A stretch of 64,000 nt of DNA from an uncultured Sphingorhabdus sp. Its GTDB lineage: Bacteria > Pseudomonadota > Alphaproteobacteria > Sphingomonadales > Sphingomonadaceae. How positions within the stretch are numbered: position 1 is the first letter of the stretch; every line of letters starts with the position of its first letter. Under the pieces are notes generated by a model that made no database searches, was not told where the DNA came from, and saw only the letters and a list, made by a program, of their open reading frames with translations. A program made the translations under genes and the position numbers. This document shows positions 1 to 10,205 of the stretch, in pieces. The stretch is taken from the NCBI GenBank assembly GCA_947501885.1, contig CANMXN010000001.1:1550001-1614000 (forward strand), written 5' to 3'.

Positions 1-51
1 ACAGAGGAAGTGATAGCGAATATTGCTTCAAACACGAAAGTAAATGACCAT

Positions 52-570
52 ATGGGATCACATAATAACCCAATAATTGGCATCATCATGGGCAGCCAAT
101 CAGACTGGGACACGATGCGGCATGCATCCGATATATTAGACAGTTTTAATATTCCCTATGAAGTTAAGATTGTATCAGCACACCGAACACCAGATCGTCT
201 CTATGATTATGCAAAATCATCCGTAGAACGTGGTTTAAAAGTGATTATTGCTGGAGCAGGAGGTGCTGCTCATTTGCCCGGTATGGCAGCATCGATGACA
301 CGCTTGCCTGTTTTAGGGGTCCCCGTTCAATCCAAAGCATTGGATGGTATGGATAGTCTATTATCAATCGTACAAATGCCCGCAGGTATTCCCGTGGGGA
401 CACTAGCGATAGGTGTTGCTGGCGCCAAAAATGCGGCATTGCTAGCTACATCAATAATTGCGACACAAGATGATGACATTGCTATAAAACTAGATATGTG
501 GCGACAAAATCAGAGCGATAATATCGCCATAGATGTTAAAACCAAAGGTGGTAATAATGAACTTTCTTAA
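52..570 (+). CDS. purE: N5-carboxyaminoimidazole ribonucleotide mutase PurE
   Basis: PurE moves the carboxyl group of N5-CAIR to give CAIR in de novo purine synthesis, in the cytoplasm, downstream of PurK. The protein has the family signature GSQSDW near residues 14-19, SAHRTP near 42-47 and a Gly/Ala-rich [11 protein letters not shown] loop, and at 172 aa it is normal length for class I PurE. The frame is open upstream to a GTG at 10. I chose the ATG at 52 because the conserved fold begins about seven residues later. The last 14 bases overlap the start of purK, so the two are translationally coupled. Confidence 0.95.
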   Translation: MGSHNNPIIGIIMGSQSDWDTMRHASDILDSFNIPYEVKIVSAHRTPDRLYDYAKSSVERGLKVIIAGAGGAAHLPGMAASMTRLPVLGVPVQSKALDGMDSLLSIVQMPAGIPVGTLAIGVAGAKNAALLATSIIATQDDDIAIKLDMWRQNQSDNIAIDVKTKGGNNELS

Positions 571-1630
571 ACCTGGTTCTACCATTGGTATTATTGGTGG
601 CGGACAATTGGCCAAAATGCTCAGCATGGCAGCGACACGTTTAGGTTATAAAGTCCATATTTATGCACCCGAAAAAAACTGTGTTGCGGCGCAGGTATCC
701 GATCAATTCACCCAAGGTGCATATCATGATATAAATGCGCTTAACGCTTTTGCCGCTTCATGCCATGTCTTAACCTATGAGTTTGAGAATATTCCTGTCG
801 ATACGCTCAAAAAGATTGAGAAAAAACATATCATGCGGCCCAATAGCAAGGCCCTAGAAATTGCACAAAGCAGACTATCCGAAAAAAGGTTTGCCGAAAA
901 ATGTGGTGCCGTTACGGCGCGCTATGTCCCCGTTAATAAACGCGGTGATCTAGAAGCATCCATTGCACAATTAGCAAGCAATGCCATATTAAAAAGCGAT
1001 CGTTTAGGCTATGATGGCAAGGGTCAAGCACGCATCGATGAACAAACAAACCTATCAGGAGCATGGATGGCCGTCGGCCAGCGCGATGCTTTATTAGAAG
1101 GCTTTGTTGATTTTGAAGCAGAATTCTCGGTCATTTTGGTGCGAAAGTCTCAAGACGATATATTGTTCTGGGATTCACCCAAAAATATACATAAAAATGG
1201 TATTTTACATCAATCTTCTCTTCCTGCTGGACCATTGATCGAATCTCAACGCAGCGTAGCGCGCAAATTGGCCGCACGTATTGCCGATGAACTAGATTAT
1301 ATTGGGGTTTTAACACTTGAATTTTTTGCCACCACCGATGGCCCTGTGTTTAACGAAATGGCCCCGCGTGTACATAATAGCGGCCATTGGACAATCGAAG
1401 GGGCTGTTACAAGCCAATTTGAAAATCATATCCGTGCGATTACCGAAATGCCGCTGGGTTCTGTTGCAAAAATTACCGATCGTATCGAGATGGAAAATCT
1501 TATCGGTGATTATAACGATCAATTGGATGCCATATTGACGGATCATCGCAAGCATCTGCACCTCTATGGTAAAGATGAGATTATGGAAGGCCGAAAAATG
1601 GGCCATGTCACACGCTTATATTTTGACTAA
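557..1630 (+). CDS. purK: N5-carboxyaminoimidazole ribonucleotide synthase PurK
   Basis: PurK is an ATP-grasp enzyme that carboxylates AIR with bicarbonate and ATP, supplying the PurE substrate. The N-terminal nucleotide-fold motif [12 protein letters not shown] is present, as are the ATP-grasp segments LGYDGKGQ and FEAEFSVI and the metal-site segment [13 protein letters not shown]. The length of 357 aa is normal. The ATG at 557 is preceded by AGGTGG at about 545, inside the purE reading frame; the open frame starting at 533 is only an upstream extension. purE and purK form an overlapping two-gene operon, and folA follows after 9 bases, so folA may be cotranscribed. Confidence 0.95.
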   Translation: MNFLKPGSTIGIIGGGQLAKMLSMAATRLGYKVHIYAPEKNCVAAQVSDQFTQGAYHDINALNAFAASCHVLTYEFENIPVDTLKKIEKKHIMRPNSKALEIAQSRLSEKRFAEKCGAVTARYVPVNKRGDLEASIAQLASNAILKSDRLGYDGKGQARIDEQTNLSGAWMAVGQRDALLEGFVDFEAEFSVILVRKSQDDILFWDSPKNIHKNGILHQSSLPAGPLIESQRSVARKLAARIADELDYIGVLTLEFFATTDGPVFNEMAPRVHNSGHWTIEGAVTSQFENHIRAITEMPLGSVAKITDRIEMENLIGDYNDQLDAILTDHRKHLHLYGKDEIMEGRKMGHVTRLYFD

Positions 1631-1636
1631 AGGTAA

Positions 1637-3300
<1,664 letters not shown>

Positions 3301-3352
3301 AATAGCCGCAAAAATGATTGCAAGCCTCTAATAAAAGCGCCAGTGAAATATA

Positions 3353-4279
3353 ATGATTCCTATACTCTCCGCTGATAATATCATCTCTGCCGATCTGCGC
3401 GGCGCTATCATAGCTCTTGGTAATTTTGATGGCTTTCACCAAGGGCATCAGGCCGTTGCCCAAAACGCTTATGATTGGGCGCAAAGAAAAAATCACCCGC
3501 TCATCATAGCAACATTTGATCCGCATCCTGTGCGTTATTTTCGCCCCGATACGCCTCCCTTTCGCCTTACAACCTTAGAACAGCGTCAGAAATTATTTGC
3601 TGATGCAGGCGCAAATGCCATGCTTATATTTTCCTTCAATGCATCCTTAGCATCCACCAAAGCGGAGGACTTCATAGCCAATTTATTGGTCGACAGATTA
3701 GGAGCTTATGGCGTCGTCACAGGGGAAGACTTCACCTTTGGGCAAGGCGCAAAAGGCGATATCACATTATTACATGGTTATGGAGCCATGGTAGGATTAT
3801 CGGGCAAGGCCGTAAAAGCCGTGAAGGACAGTGAGGTCATTTCGTCAAGCCGCATCCGTAAAGCTCTGCAAGATGGCGACCCACAAAGCGCTATGGCTTT
3901 GCTGACCCGTCCCTTCACCATAGAAGGCAAAGTCATTCATGGTGATAAAAATGGACGGCAACTTGGCTATCCCACCGCTAATATAGAATTGCATCAATAT
4001 CTGCGCCCTAAATATGGTATTTATGCTGTGAAGGGGCGTTTAAGCGATGGCCGGATATTGAATGGGGCTGCAAACCTTGGGATGCGCCCAACATTTGATC
4101 CGCCCAAAGAGCTGTTAGAACCTTATTTTTTTGATTTTAATGAAGATTTATACGATCAAACCATCGAAGTCGAATTGCATCATTTCATTCGCGGCGAAGC
4201 AAAGTTTGACAATTTGGACGATCTGAAAAAGCAGATGGCATTAGATTGCGAAAAAGCACGTGCTTTGTTGGATAGATAA
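3353..4279 (+). CDS. ribF: Bifunctional riboflavin kinase / FAD synthetase RibF
   Basis: RibF converts riboflavin to FMN and then to FAD. The N-terminal FAD synthetase domain has the nucleotidyltransferase motif GNFDGFHQGHQ at residues 23-33 and the later SSSRIRKAL. The C-terminal kinase domain has GDKNGRQLGYPTANI followed by YGIYAVKG. The length of 308 aa is normal. The ATG at 3353 lies behind a weak AGTGAAATA context. In many proteobacteria ribF precedes ileS and lspA; here the same order is kept with one unknown gene inserted between ribF and ileS. Confidence 0.95.
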   Translation: MIPILSADNIISADLRGAIIALGNFDGFHQGHQAVAQNAYDWAQRKNHPLIIATFDPHPVRYFRPDTPPFRLTTLEQRQKLFADAGANAMLIFSFNASLASTKAEDFIANLLVDRLGAYGVVTGEDFTFGQGAKGDITLLHGYGAMVGLSGKAVKAVKDSEVISSSRIRKALQDGDPQSAMALLTRPFTIEGKVIHGDKNGRQLGYPTANIELHQYLRPKYGIYAVKGRLSDGRILNGAANLGMRPTFDPPKELLEPYFFDFNEDLYDQTIEVELHHFIRGEAKFDNLDDLKKQMALDCEKARALLDR

Positions 4280-4323
4280 AGGCATTAAACAATATTGAAT
4301 TAAGGTTTTCTTTGGGGGGAAAC

Positions 4324-5166
4324 ATGAACAATAGTATCAAATATAGCATCGCATTTATTGCTTTCATCGTCCTTGGTTTATCTCTGTATAACGCTTCATG
4401 GATCGCGGATGAACCTAAAGGCAAGATTAAGCTGGTCGGTCATGGCAAATGGCCGCTGCCAGTAGATAGTAATGATTGCATAATTGATGCACAACTTGCC
4501 CTTAATGAAAAAGCCTATAATGCCGATGTTCGCTCTTTGCGTACCATAGGGGCCTATGATGCCGATGGTATCAATTTTGAAACAGAGCTAGAAGGTGGAA
4601 AATTGGTCATACCGCGCCCTCCCGCAACCAATTGCTTATCAGACCTTGAACGCCCGCGTTCTGGCATTGTCCCAGCAATTGAGGCTATGTCAGCCTTAGA
4701 CATATATATGCCCCTGCGCAGCGGCGATGATATAAAAGCCGATGCCCTTGTCCAAGCTCTAAAAGGCAAGACATTCCCGAACCAAGTCTGGGTCTATGGC
4801 AATGATATACTAACAAAAAAAGTCGCAGCAGCGCTGCCCAATGTAAAAGCTCTGCCTATTGCGGCCGCGCGCCAATGCATTACAGATTATAAAAGCAGTG
4901 GATGGTATGGTAATATTCCCGATAGCTGCGCCCAAGGCCAGGCCATCATAACGTTGGATGATGGATTTGCCTTATGGGGCTGGCCCAATCGTTTGATGGC
5001 CCGTTTTGCCGAAAATGATATCGCCATTTTGATTGTTAAAGACATTAAAGAAGGCGAGCTATTGGGCCTGACTAAGGTCGATAGCTATGGCGATATTCCC
5101 GAGACATTTACAGGCACTATTTGGGTGGAAGATATTAAAAATCTCGGCCCTGCACTTATTCGGTAA
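4324..5166 (+). CDS. Membrane-anchored protein of unknown function
   Basis: I do not recognise this 280-aa protein with confidence. Residues about 5-23 form one hydrophobic signal or anchor segment; the rest is soluble and probably periplasmic. The stretch DADGINFETEL and the late segment WGWPNRLMARFAE loosely recall glycerophosphodiester phosphodiesterase-like proteins, but the usual N-terminal HRG catalytic motif is replaced by VGHGKWPLP, so any such activity is doubtful. The ATG at 4324 follows a strong GGGGGGAAAC Shine-Dalgarno; an in-frame TTG at 4312 is less likely. It sits between ribF and ileS. Confidence 0.75.
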   Translation: MNNSIKYSIAFIAFIVLGLSLYNASWIADEPKGKIKLVGHGKWPLPVDSNDCIIDAQLALNEKAYNADVRSLRTIGAYDADGINFETELEGGKLVIPRPPATNCLSDLERPRSGIVPAIEAMSALDIYMPLRSGDDIKADALVQALKGKTFPNQVWVYGNDILTKKVAAALPNVKALPIAAARQCITDYKSSGWYGNIPDSCAQGQAIITLDDGFALWGWPNRLMARFAENDIAILIVKDIKEGELLGLTKVDSYGDIPETFTGTIWVEDIKNLGPALIR

Positions 5167-5211
5167 GAATAAGCCCTTGCGGGGCGCGCACTATTTGCTT
5201 AATCGCATCTT

Positions 5212-8200
5212 ATGACTGATACGCCCAAAGATAGCGGTGCTGAAAAGCCCGATTATAAAGATACGGTTTTCTTGCCGAAAACTAACTTTCCTATGAAAGC
5301 TGGACTTGCCAATAAAGAGCCAGCCATACTGGAGCGTTGGGAAAATATAGGGCTATATCAAAAATTGCGCGAAAGCCGCAAATATGCAGAGAAATTCATC
5401 CTGCATGATGGGCCGCCCTATGCCAATGGCAATATCCATATCGGCCATGCGCTGAATAAAACTCTCAAAGATTTGGTGGTGCGTAGCCAGTCCTTGCTTG
5501 GCAAAGATGCGCCCTATGTACCCGGTTGGGATTGTCATGGCCTGCCGATTGAGTGGAAAATCGAAGAACAATATCGCAAGAAAAAGCGCAATAAGGATGA
5601 AGTGCCGCCAAGCGAGTTTCGCGCCGAGTGCCGCGAATATGCCGATAAATGGGTCGATGTACAGCGCGAGGAATTTAAGCGTTTGGGCGTGATGGGCGAA
5701 TGGGACACACCCTATCTCACCATGGATTATCATGCCGAGGCAACAATTGTATCCGAGCTGCTCAAATTTGCCGAGAGCGGTCAATTATATCGCGGGGCAA
5801 AACCCGTGATGTGGTCTCCGGTTGAAAAAACCGCATTGGCCGAAGCCGAGGTGGAATATGAAGATATTACATCGACGCAAATTGATGTGGCGTTTGAAAT
5901 TACCGCAGCGCCCAATGCGCCAAAACTTCAAGAGCTAATTGACGCAGGTGAAAAAATCCATGCCGTTATTTGGACAACGACACCCTGGACCATTCCTGTG
6001 AACCAAGCTTTGGCTTATGGTGCTGATATTGAATATGTTATAATTTCTGGAACCGACCTAAATCGATGGTCTGGTGACTCTGAACATCTAAAAAATTATC
6101 GCTATTTGATAGCCAAATACCTTCTCAAAGATTTCAAGTTACGTTTAGGTTTAGATAATGAGCGAGAAGAATGGTCAAACGAAGAGAATAGAGAAGTCCG
6201 AATATCACCTAATATTAAAACAATATGGGAAGGAAAAGGCTCAGAGCTTGCTGGGGCAATGGCCAAACACCCGATGGCAGACGTTCTTTCTATCCCTCTC
6301 CCCGATGGGGAGAGGCTAGGAGAGGGGAATAAACCATCCGATGAACACCCAACCCTCTCCCTCAAGGGAGAGGACTCTAAAGACGCCTCATTCTTCACAA
6401 AACCCCGTCCTTTCTTAGACGGATCAACCTTTGTCACCACCGAAGCAGGTACGGGCCTTGTCCATATGTCGCCCGATCATGGCGAAGATGATTTTGATCT
6501 GTGCAAAGCTTATGGCATCAATCCCGTATTCGCGGTTGATGGCGATGGCGTTTATCGCGAAGATTGGGCATGGTTGCCGCGCGGTGATGAACGCGCGGGA
6601 AGCGTGATAAATAATAAATTCACGGCTCCAGATGGCCCGATCTGCAATGATTTAAGAGATGCTGGCGCTTTACTCTCTGCCAAAAGGGATGAAAGCACAA
6701 AGCATAGCTATCCGCACAGTTGGCGTTCCAAAGCGAAAATCATTTATCGCTGCACGCCGCAATGGTTCGTCCCGATGGACAAGGCAAGCCAGACCTTAGA
6801 ACCTATAGAAGAACCTAAAACCGTTTGTCCTGAGCCTGTCGAAGGACAAAGCGCAACCCATGCTTCGACAAGCTCAGCAGGAACGGATGATGTGCAAAAT
6901 GCGGCAGATGAATTAACATTGCGCCAAAAAGCCATTAAGGCCATCGCCGATACGCGCTTTGTCCCCGAAAAAGGCCGCAACCGTATCAGCTCCATGGTCG
7001 AGGGGCGTCCCGATTGGGTGCTTTCTCGTCAACGTGCATGGGGTGTTCCTATCGCGCTATTCTTGGATCGCAAAACGGGCGATTATTTAAATGACAAAAA
7101 TGTGAACAATCGCATCATCGAAGCCTTCAAAAAGGGCGGTGCGGATGCTTGGTTCAATGCCGATCATCAAGAATTCTTGGGTGATGCCTATAATCTCGAC
7201 GATTATGACATTGTCACCGACATTTTGGACGTTTGGTTCGACAGCGGATGCACACATGTCTTCACGCTTGAATCCGACATATGGCCATCGCAAAGCTGGA
7301 AGGCTGACCTCTATCTCGAAGGCTCTGACCAGCACCGTGGTTGGTTCCAAAGCAGCTTACTCGAATCATGCGGTACACGCGGCGAAGCGCCCTATAAGGC
7401 GGTGCTAACCCATGGCTTCACTATGGATAAAAATGGCAAGAAAATGTCCAAATCATTGGGCAATACCATTGATCCGAAAAAGATTATCAACGTCAATGGC
7501 GCCGATATTTTGCGGCTCTGGGCGGCGAGCGTCGATTATACCGAAGACCACCGCATTGGCGATGAAATCCTAAAAGGTGTGACCGATACTTATCGCAAGC
7601 TGCGCAATACATTCCGCTATATGCTCGGCGGTCTATCCGATTTTGAGGAGAGCGAGCGCGTTGCACCTAGCGATATGCCAGAACTTGAGCGTTATATATT
7701 GCACCGCTTGGCGATAGTCGATGCGCAGCTCAAAGAGCATATCAATAATTTTGCCTTTGGCCCCTATATGCGGACATTATCGAGCTTTGCGCAGGATGAT
7801 CTCTCGGCCTTCTTTTTCGATATTCGCAAAGATTGCCTCTATTGCGATGCGCCGAGCGACCCTAAACGCCGAGCCTATCGCAGCGCAATGGATATTTTAT
7901 TCCACGCCCTCACCCGCTATATTGCGCCTGTGCTTGTTTTTACAGCAGAGGAGATTTGGCAAAGCCGCTTTCCCAATGAGAATGATAGTATCCACCTGAA
8001 AGTCTGGCCCGATGTTGATGCGGCATGGCAAGATGATGCACTTAACGATAAATGGGGGCAAATTCGCGAAGTGCGCATCCAAGTTACCGAGGCGATTGAA
8101 CCCTTACGGCGCGATAAGATCATCCGCTCTAGTTTAGAAGCCGAGGTACGATACCCGCTAAAAGATTTGCCGATAAGCGGTGAAGAATTTACCGAATTAT

Positions 8201-8343
8201 GTATTGTGGCAGATTTGACCGATGGAGAATTATCCGTCACCAAAACCGATCATCACAAATGTGGTCGTTGCTGGCGTTTACTGCCCGAAGTCAACGAAGA
8301 TGGTGATTTATGTGGTCGCTGTGAGGATGTGATACATGGATAA
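5212..8343 (+). CDS. ileS: Isoleucyl-tRNA synthetase with two in-frame repeat insertions
   Basis: Class I synthetase charging tRNA-Ile. HIGH is at residues 76-79 in ANGNIHIGHALNKTLKD and KMSKS at 744-748. The CP1 editing domain contains WTTTPWTIPVNQAL. The C-terminal zinc finger is KCGRCWRLL...LCGRCEDV. At 1043 aa it is about 70-100 aa longer than many bacterial IleRS. Part of the excess is repeat-encoded: residues about 361-387 come from a double-hairpin element and about 537-558 from a different palindrome. Both keep the frame open, and every catalytic motif is intact, so the gene appears functional. It is followed by lspA, the common proteobacterial order. Confidence 0.96.
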   Translation: MTDTPKDSGAEKPDYKDTVFLPKTNFPMKAGLANKEPAILERWENIGLYQKLRESRKYAEKFILHDGPPYANGNIHIGHALNKTLKDLVVRSQSLLGKDAPYVPGWDCHGLPIEWKIEEQYRKKKRNKDEVPPSEFRAECREYADKWVDVQREEFKRLGVMGEWDTPYLTMDYHAEATIVSELLKFAESGQLYRGAKPVMWSPVEKTALAEAEVEYEDITSTQIDVAFEITAAPNAPKLQELIDAGEKIHAVIWTTTPWTIPVNQALAYGADIEYVIISGTDLNRWSGDSEHLKNYRYLIAKYLLKDFKLRLGLDNEREEWSNEENREVRISPNIKTIWEGKGSELAGAMAKHPMADVLSIPLPDGERLGEGNKPSDEHPTLSLKGEDSKDASFFTKPRPFLDGSTFVTTEAGTGLVHMSPDHGEDDFDLCKAYGINPVFAVDGDGVYREDWAWLPRGDERAGSVINNKFTAPDGPICNDLRDAGALLSAKRDESTKHSYPHSWRSKAKIIYRCTPQWFVPMDKASQTLEPIEEPKTVCPEPVEGQSATHASTSSAGTDDVQNAADELTLRQKAIKAIADTRFVPEKGRNRISSMVEGRPDWVLSRQRAWGVPIALFLDRKTGDYLNDKNVNNRIIEAFKKGGADAWFNADHQEFLGDAYNLDDYDIVTDILDVWFDSGCTHVFTLESDIWPSQSWKADLYLEGSDQHRGWFQSSLLESCGTRGEAPYKAVLTHGFTMDKNGKKMSKSLGNTIDPKKIINVNGADILRLWAASVDYTEDHRIGDEILKGVTDTYRKLRNTFRYMLGGLSDFEESERVAPSDMPELERYILHRLAIVDAQLKEHINNFAFGPYMRTLSSFAQDDLSAFFFDIRKDCLYCDAPSDPKRRAYRSAMDILFHALTRYIAPVLVFTAEEIWQSRFPNENDSIHLKVWPDVDAAWQDDALNDKWGQIREVRIQVTEAIEPLRRDKIIRSSLEAEVRYPLKDLPISGEEFTELCIVADLTDGELSVTKTDHHKCGRCWRLLPEVNEDGDLCGRCEDVIHG
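6294..6373 (+). repeat. Double-hairpin palindromic repeat inside ileS (type A)
   Basis: Two hairpins lie 37 bases apart within the ileS coding sequence. The first pairs CCTCTCCCC with GGGGAGAGG around a two-base loop (6294-6315). The second pairs CCTCTCCCT with AGGGAGAGG (6353-6373). This paired arrangement matches the widespread bacterial REP-type sequence with a CCCTCTCCC core. It is translated in frame as a Pro/Gly/Ser-rich segment in the CP1 region. Confidence 0.85.
6821..6886 (+). repeat. Palindromic repeat inside ileS (type B, TGAGCTTGTCGAAG family)
   Basis: The arms TGAGCCTGTCGAAG (6831-6844) and CTTCGACAAGCTCA (6863-6876) form a 14-bp inverted repeat with one mismatch. The outer ends read CCGTTTGTCC and GGAACGG. 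The same family recurs at 54826-54891 in pheT and at 59955-59980 and 60070-60095 between genes. It is read in frame as a Glu/Pro/Ser/Thr-rich peptide. Confidence 0.85.
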
Positions 8344-8435
8344 TCTGTGCGGATATAGCCGTCACCTTGAATATTTTTCAGGGCCTTTAGCCTATATGGT
8401 ACCAGAGCAAAGTCTGCATAACGAAAGTTTAAGAC

Positions 8436-8939
8436 ATGGATAAAATTCAAAAATATCGCCTCCAAGCCATAATGCTGGCATCGATTATATTTATCGCTGA
8501 TCAAATGGTGAAATCTGCTCTAATTGGACCTTTGCAGCTCAAAAGCCGCGGCGTCATTCATATCATTAGCTTTTTTGATCTGCGTTGGGCGGAAAATCGC
8601 GGTGTTTCAATGGGTTTCCTCTCTGCCGAAACTGAAGTTCAGCGCTGGCTATTGGTCGGTTTGACCGCTCTTATTGCTATCGGCGTTTTGGTTTGGATAT
8701 TTAAGGAAACATTACGCAGCGATATGCTCGCTCTATCGCTGGTCTTAGGCGGAGCACTAGGCAATATTGTCGACCGTGCAAAATATGGCTATGTGGTGGA
8801 TTATGCCGATTTGCATTTTGGCGAGTTTCGGCCCTTTTTCATCTTTAATCTGGCTGATGCTGCGATCAGCATTGGCGTGGTGATTTTGCTGCTTCGTGCT
8901 TTCTTTGTGAATGATAAAGAGTCAAGCGAAGATAAATAG
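8436..8939 (+). CDS. lspA: Lipoprotein signal peptidase LspA
   Basis: LspA is an inner-membrane aspartic peptidase that removes the signal peptide from diacylglyceryl-modified prolipoproteins. The 167-aa protein has four hydrophobic segments. The catalytic aspartates lie in the two family motifs GNIVDRAKYGYVVDY and FNLADAAISIG. The N-terminal FIADQMVK segment also fits. The substrate class is represented directly downstream by the BamF-like lipoprotein. The frame starts at the ATG at 8436, about 90 bases after ileS. Confidence 0.95.
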   Translation: MDKIQKYRLQAIMLASIIFIADQMVKSALIGPLQLKSRGVIHIISFFDLRWAENRGVSMGFLSAETEVQRWLLVGLTALIAIGVLVWIFKETLRSDMLALSLVLGGALGNIVDRAKYGYVVDYADLHFGEFRPFFIFNLADAAISIGVVILLLRAFFVNDKESSEDK

Positions 8940-9003
8940 TAATGGCGCATTCATAATATATTTGATAATAGATGGGCAAAATAGCGACAATGGAGACAGA
9001 ATA

Positions 9004-9414
9004 ATGCGCAAAATAACCAATAGCATCATAGCGCTTAGTATGATGAGTATGCTGTCTGCATGCGGTTCAAGTGGTATTTTTGATCGCCAGCGCCCCGATG
9101 AATTTGCTGTATCACGCCAAGCACCATTGGTGATACCGCCAGACTTTACATTAGCGCCGCCGCAAAATGGCGCCCTTCGTCCCAATGCTACCAGCGCACA
9201 AGAGCAGGTGTTGAGCACTTTATTTGGCGGAGAAGCTGCTCGCAGCGCCGTTGAGGCAGGCGTATTAAACCAAGCGGGCGACGCAGATAGCTCCATCCGC
9301 AGCAGCGTTGATGATCCAGGTACCAATACGGTTGCAAAGGGTAATGTGACCCGCGATATTATAGCAGCACCCGAAGGGGCTGGACGCACGGCCACCGCAG
9401 ATACGCCTGAATAA
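9004..9414 (+). CDS. DUF3035 / BamF-like outer-membrane lipoprotein
   Basis: This is a small lipoprotein with a signal peptide and the lipobox LSAC, so the lipidated Cys is residue 20. The following RPDEFAVSRQAPLVIPPDF is the conserved core of DUF3035, the family to which the alphaproteobacterial BAM-complex subunit BamF belongs; BamF assists outer-membrane protein assembly. The remainder is Ala/Ser-rich and probably unstructured. The ATG at 9004 is preceded by GGAGACAG; the open frame back to 8911 overlaps lspA and is not coding. At 136 aa it is on the short side for the family. The link to BAM is by family motif only. Confidence 0.85.
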   Translation: MRKITNSIIALSMMSMLSACGSSGIFDRQRPDEFAVSRQAPLVIPPDFTLAPPQNGALRPNATSAQEQVLSTLFGGEAARSAVEAGVLNQAGDADSSIRSSVDDPGTNTVAKGNVTRDIIAAPEGAGRTATADTPE

Positions 9415-9427
9415 AGTAATAGTTACT

Positions 9428-9955
9428 TTGACAAAATCACTTAATAAGAGTTTCTTAGAAGAATTAGGCAAAATAACGATAGAATGGGCTTATCTAGAGA
9501 GTATTATAGATGTAACTTGTGCTTATTTATTCAAAGCCGCTCTCATAAATAATATGCCGATAAAACCGCCTAGGCCATTCAACCAACGGATAAAATTTAT
9601 ACGTAAAAACTTAAGACTCACATTATTTGTCCATATAAGACATGAGTTTCTTGAAAACTTAGAAGCTATCTGCGTAATTGCAAGCAAACGCAATGAAATC
9701 ATACATGCCGCATGCATTTATCGCAATGACCATTCAGCAGAACAAATTGCTATAAATATAGACAAAAGCTACAAAGCAGAAGTATTGGATATATTGACAA
9801 CAGATAAATTGAAAGATTTAACATCCCAAATTAACTCATCGTTTCGTAGACAATTAAATCTTCAGGACAGAATGTCATGTATTCTCAGAGCCCACGACGG
9901 TAAGGTTAATATAGGAAGGGGAAACCAAATTGATGAACGACAACGAAATCAATAA
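9428..9955 (+). CDS. HEPN-like protein, accessory gene
   Basis: An unrecognised 175-aa soluble, mostly helical, Lys/Ile-rich protein. Residues 88-93 read RNEIIH, fitting the Rx4-6H motif with Asn after Arg that marks catalytic HEPN RNase domains. The N-terminal EWAYLESIID segment and the basic helix before the motif also resemble HEPN-like proteins. The base composition is clearly more AT-rich than the flanking genes, suggesting acquisition. The only available start is TTG at 9428, with a poor ribosome-binding site. It overlaps the next ORF by about 23 bases, so the two form a pair. HEPN assignment rests on one motif. Confidence 0.65.
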   Translation: MTKSLNKSFLEELGKITIEWAYLESIIDVTCAYLFKAALINNMPIKPPRPFNQRIKFIRKNLRLTLFVHIRHEFLENLEAICVIASKRNEIIHAACIYRNDHSAEQIAINIDKSYKAEVLDILTTDKLKDLTSQINSSFRRQLNLQDRMSCILRAHDGKVNIGRGNQIDERQRNQ

Positions 9956-10205
9956 CCTTCTAACACAAGGGGCAACCGAGTTTTTTGACGTAGCGGTAAA
10001 CCCTCTAGCAGGAATGTTCTGTGTTCTTTTAGAATTACTTATAAAAAAAGAAGTCATATCAAAAGATGAGGCAAAAGCGGTTATTATAGCATCATTAGAT
10101 TTAATAAACCAATCAGGTCATGAAAAAGATATACTAGAACAAGGTCATGAAATGCTTCTTAGAATGGTTAATTCTATAGATACATTACCTAATAACAAGA
10201 ACTAA
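9933..10205 (+). CDS. Small helical protein partnered with the HEPN-like gene
   Basis: A 90-aa protein of unknown function starting at the ATG at 9933 behind a good AGGAAGGGG Shine-Dalgarno. It is predicted by eye to be helical, with a hydrophobic stretch [13 protein letters not shown] and an acidic C-terminal half. It is AT-rich like its upstream partner and overlaps it, which is the arrangement of many two-gene toxin-antitoxin or defence modules. No DNA-binding motif is obvious. It ends convergently, overlapping the end of dxs by four bases. A partner or antitoxin role is inference only. Confidence 0.6.
   Translation: MNDNEINNLLTQGATEFFDVAVNPLAGMFCVLLELLIKKEVISKDEAKAVIIASLDLINQSGHEKDILEQGHEMLLRMVNSIDTLPNNKN

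Noticed and set aside
5212-8343. ileS repeats as evidence of a pseudogene
   Set aside because: HIGH, KMSKS, editing motif and zinc finger are all intact and the frame is open, so the gene is functional despite the insertions.
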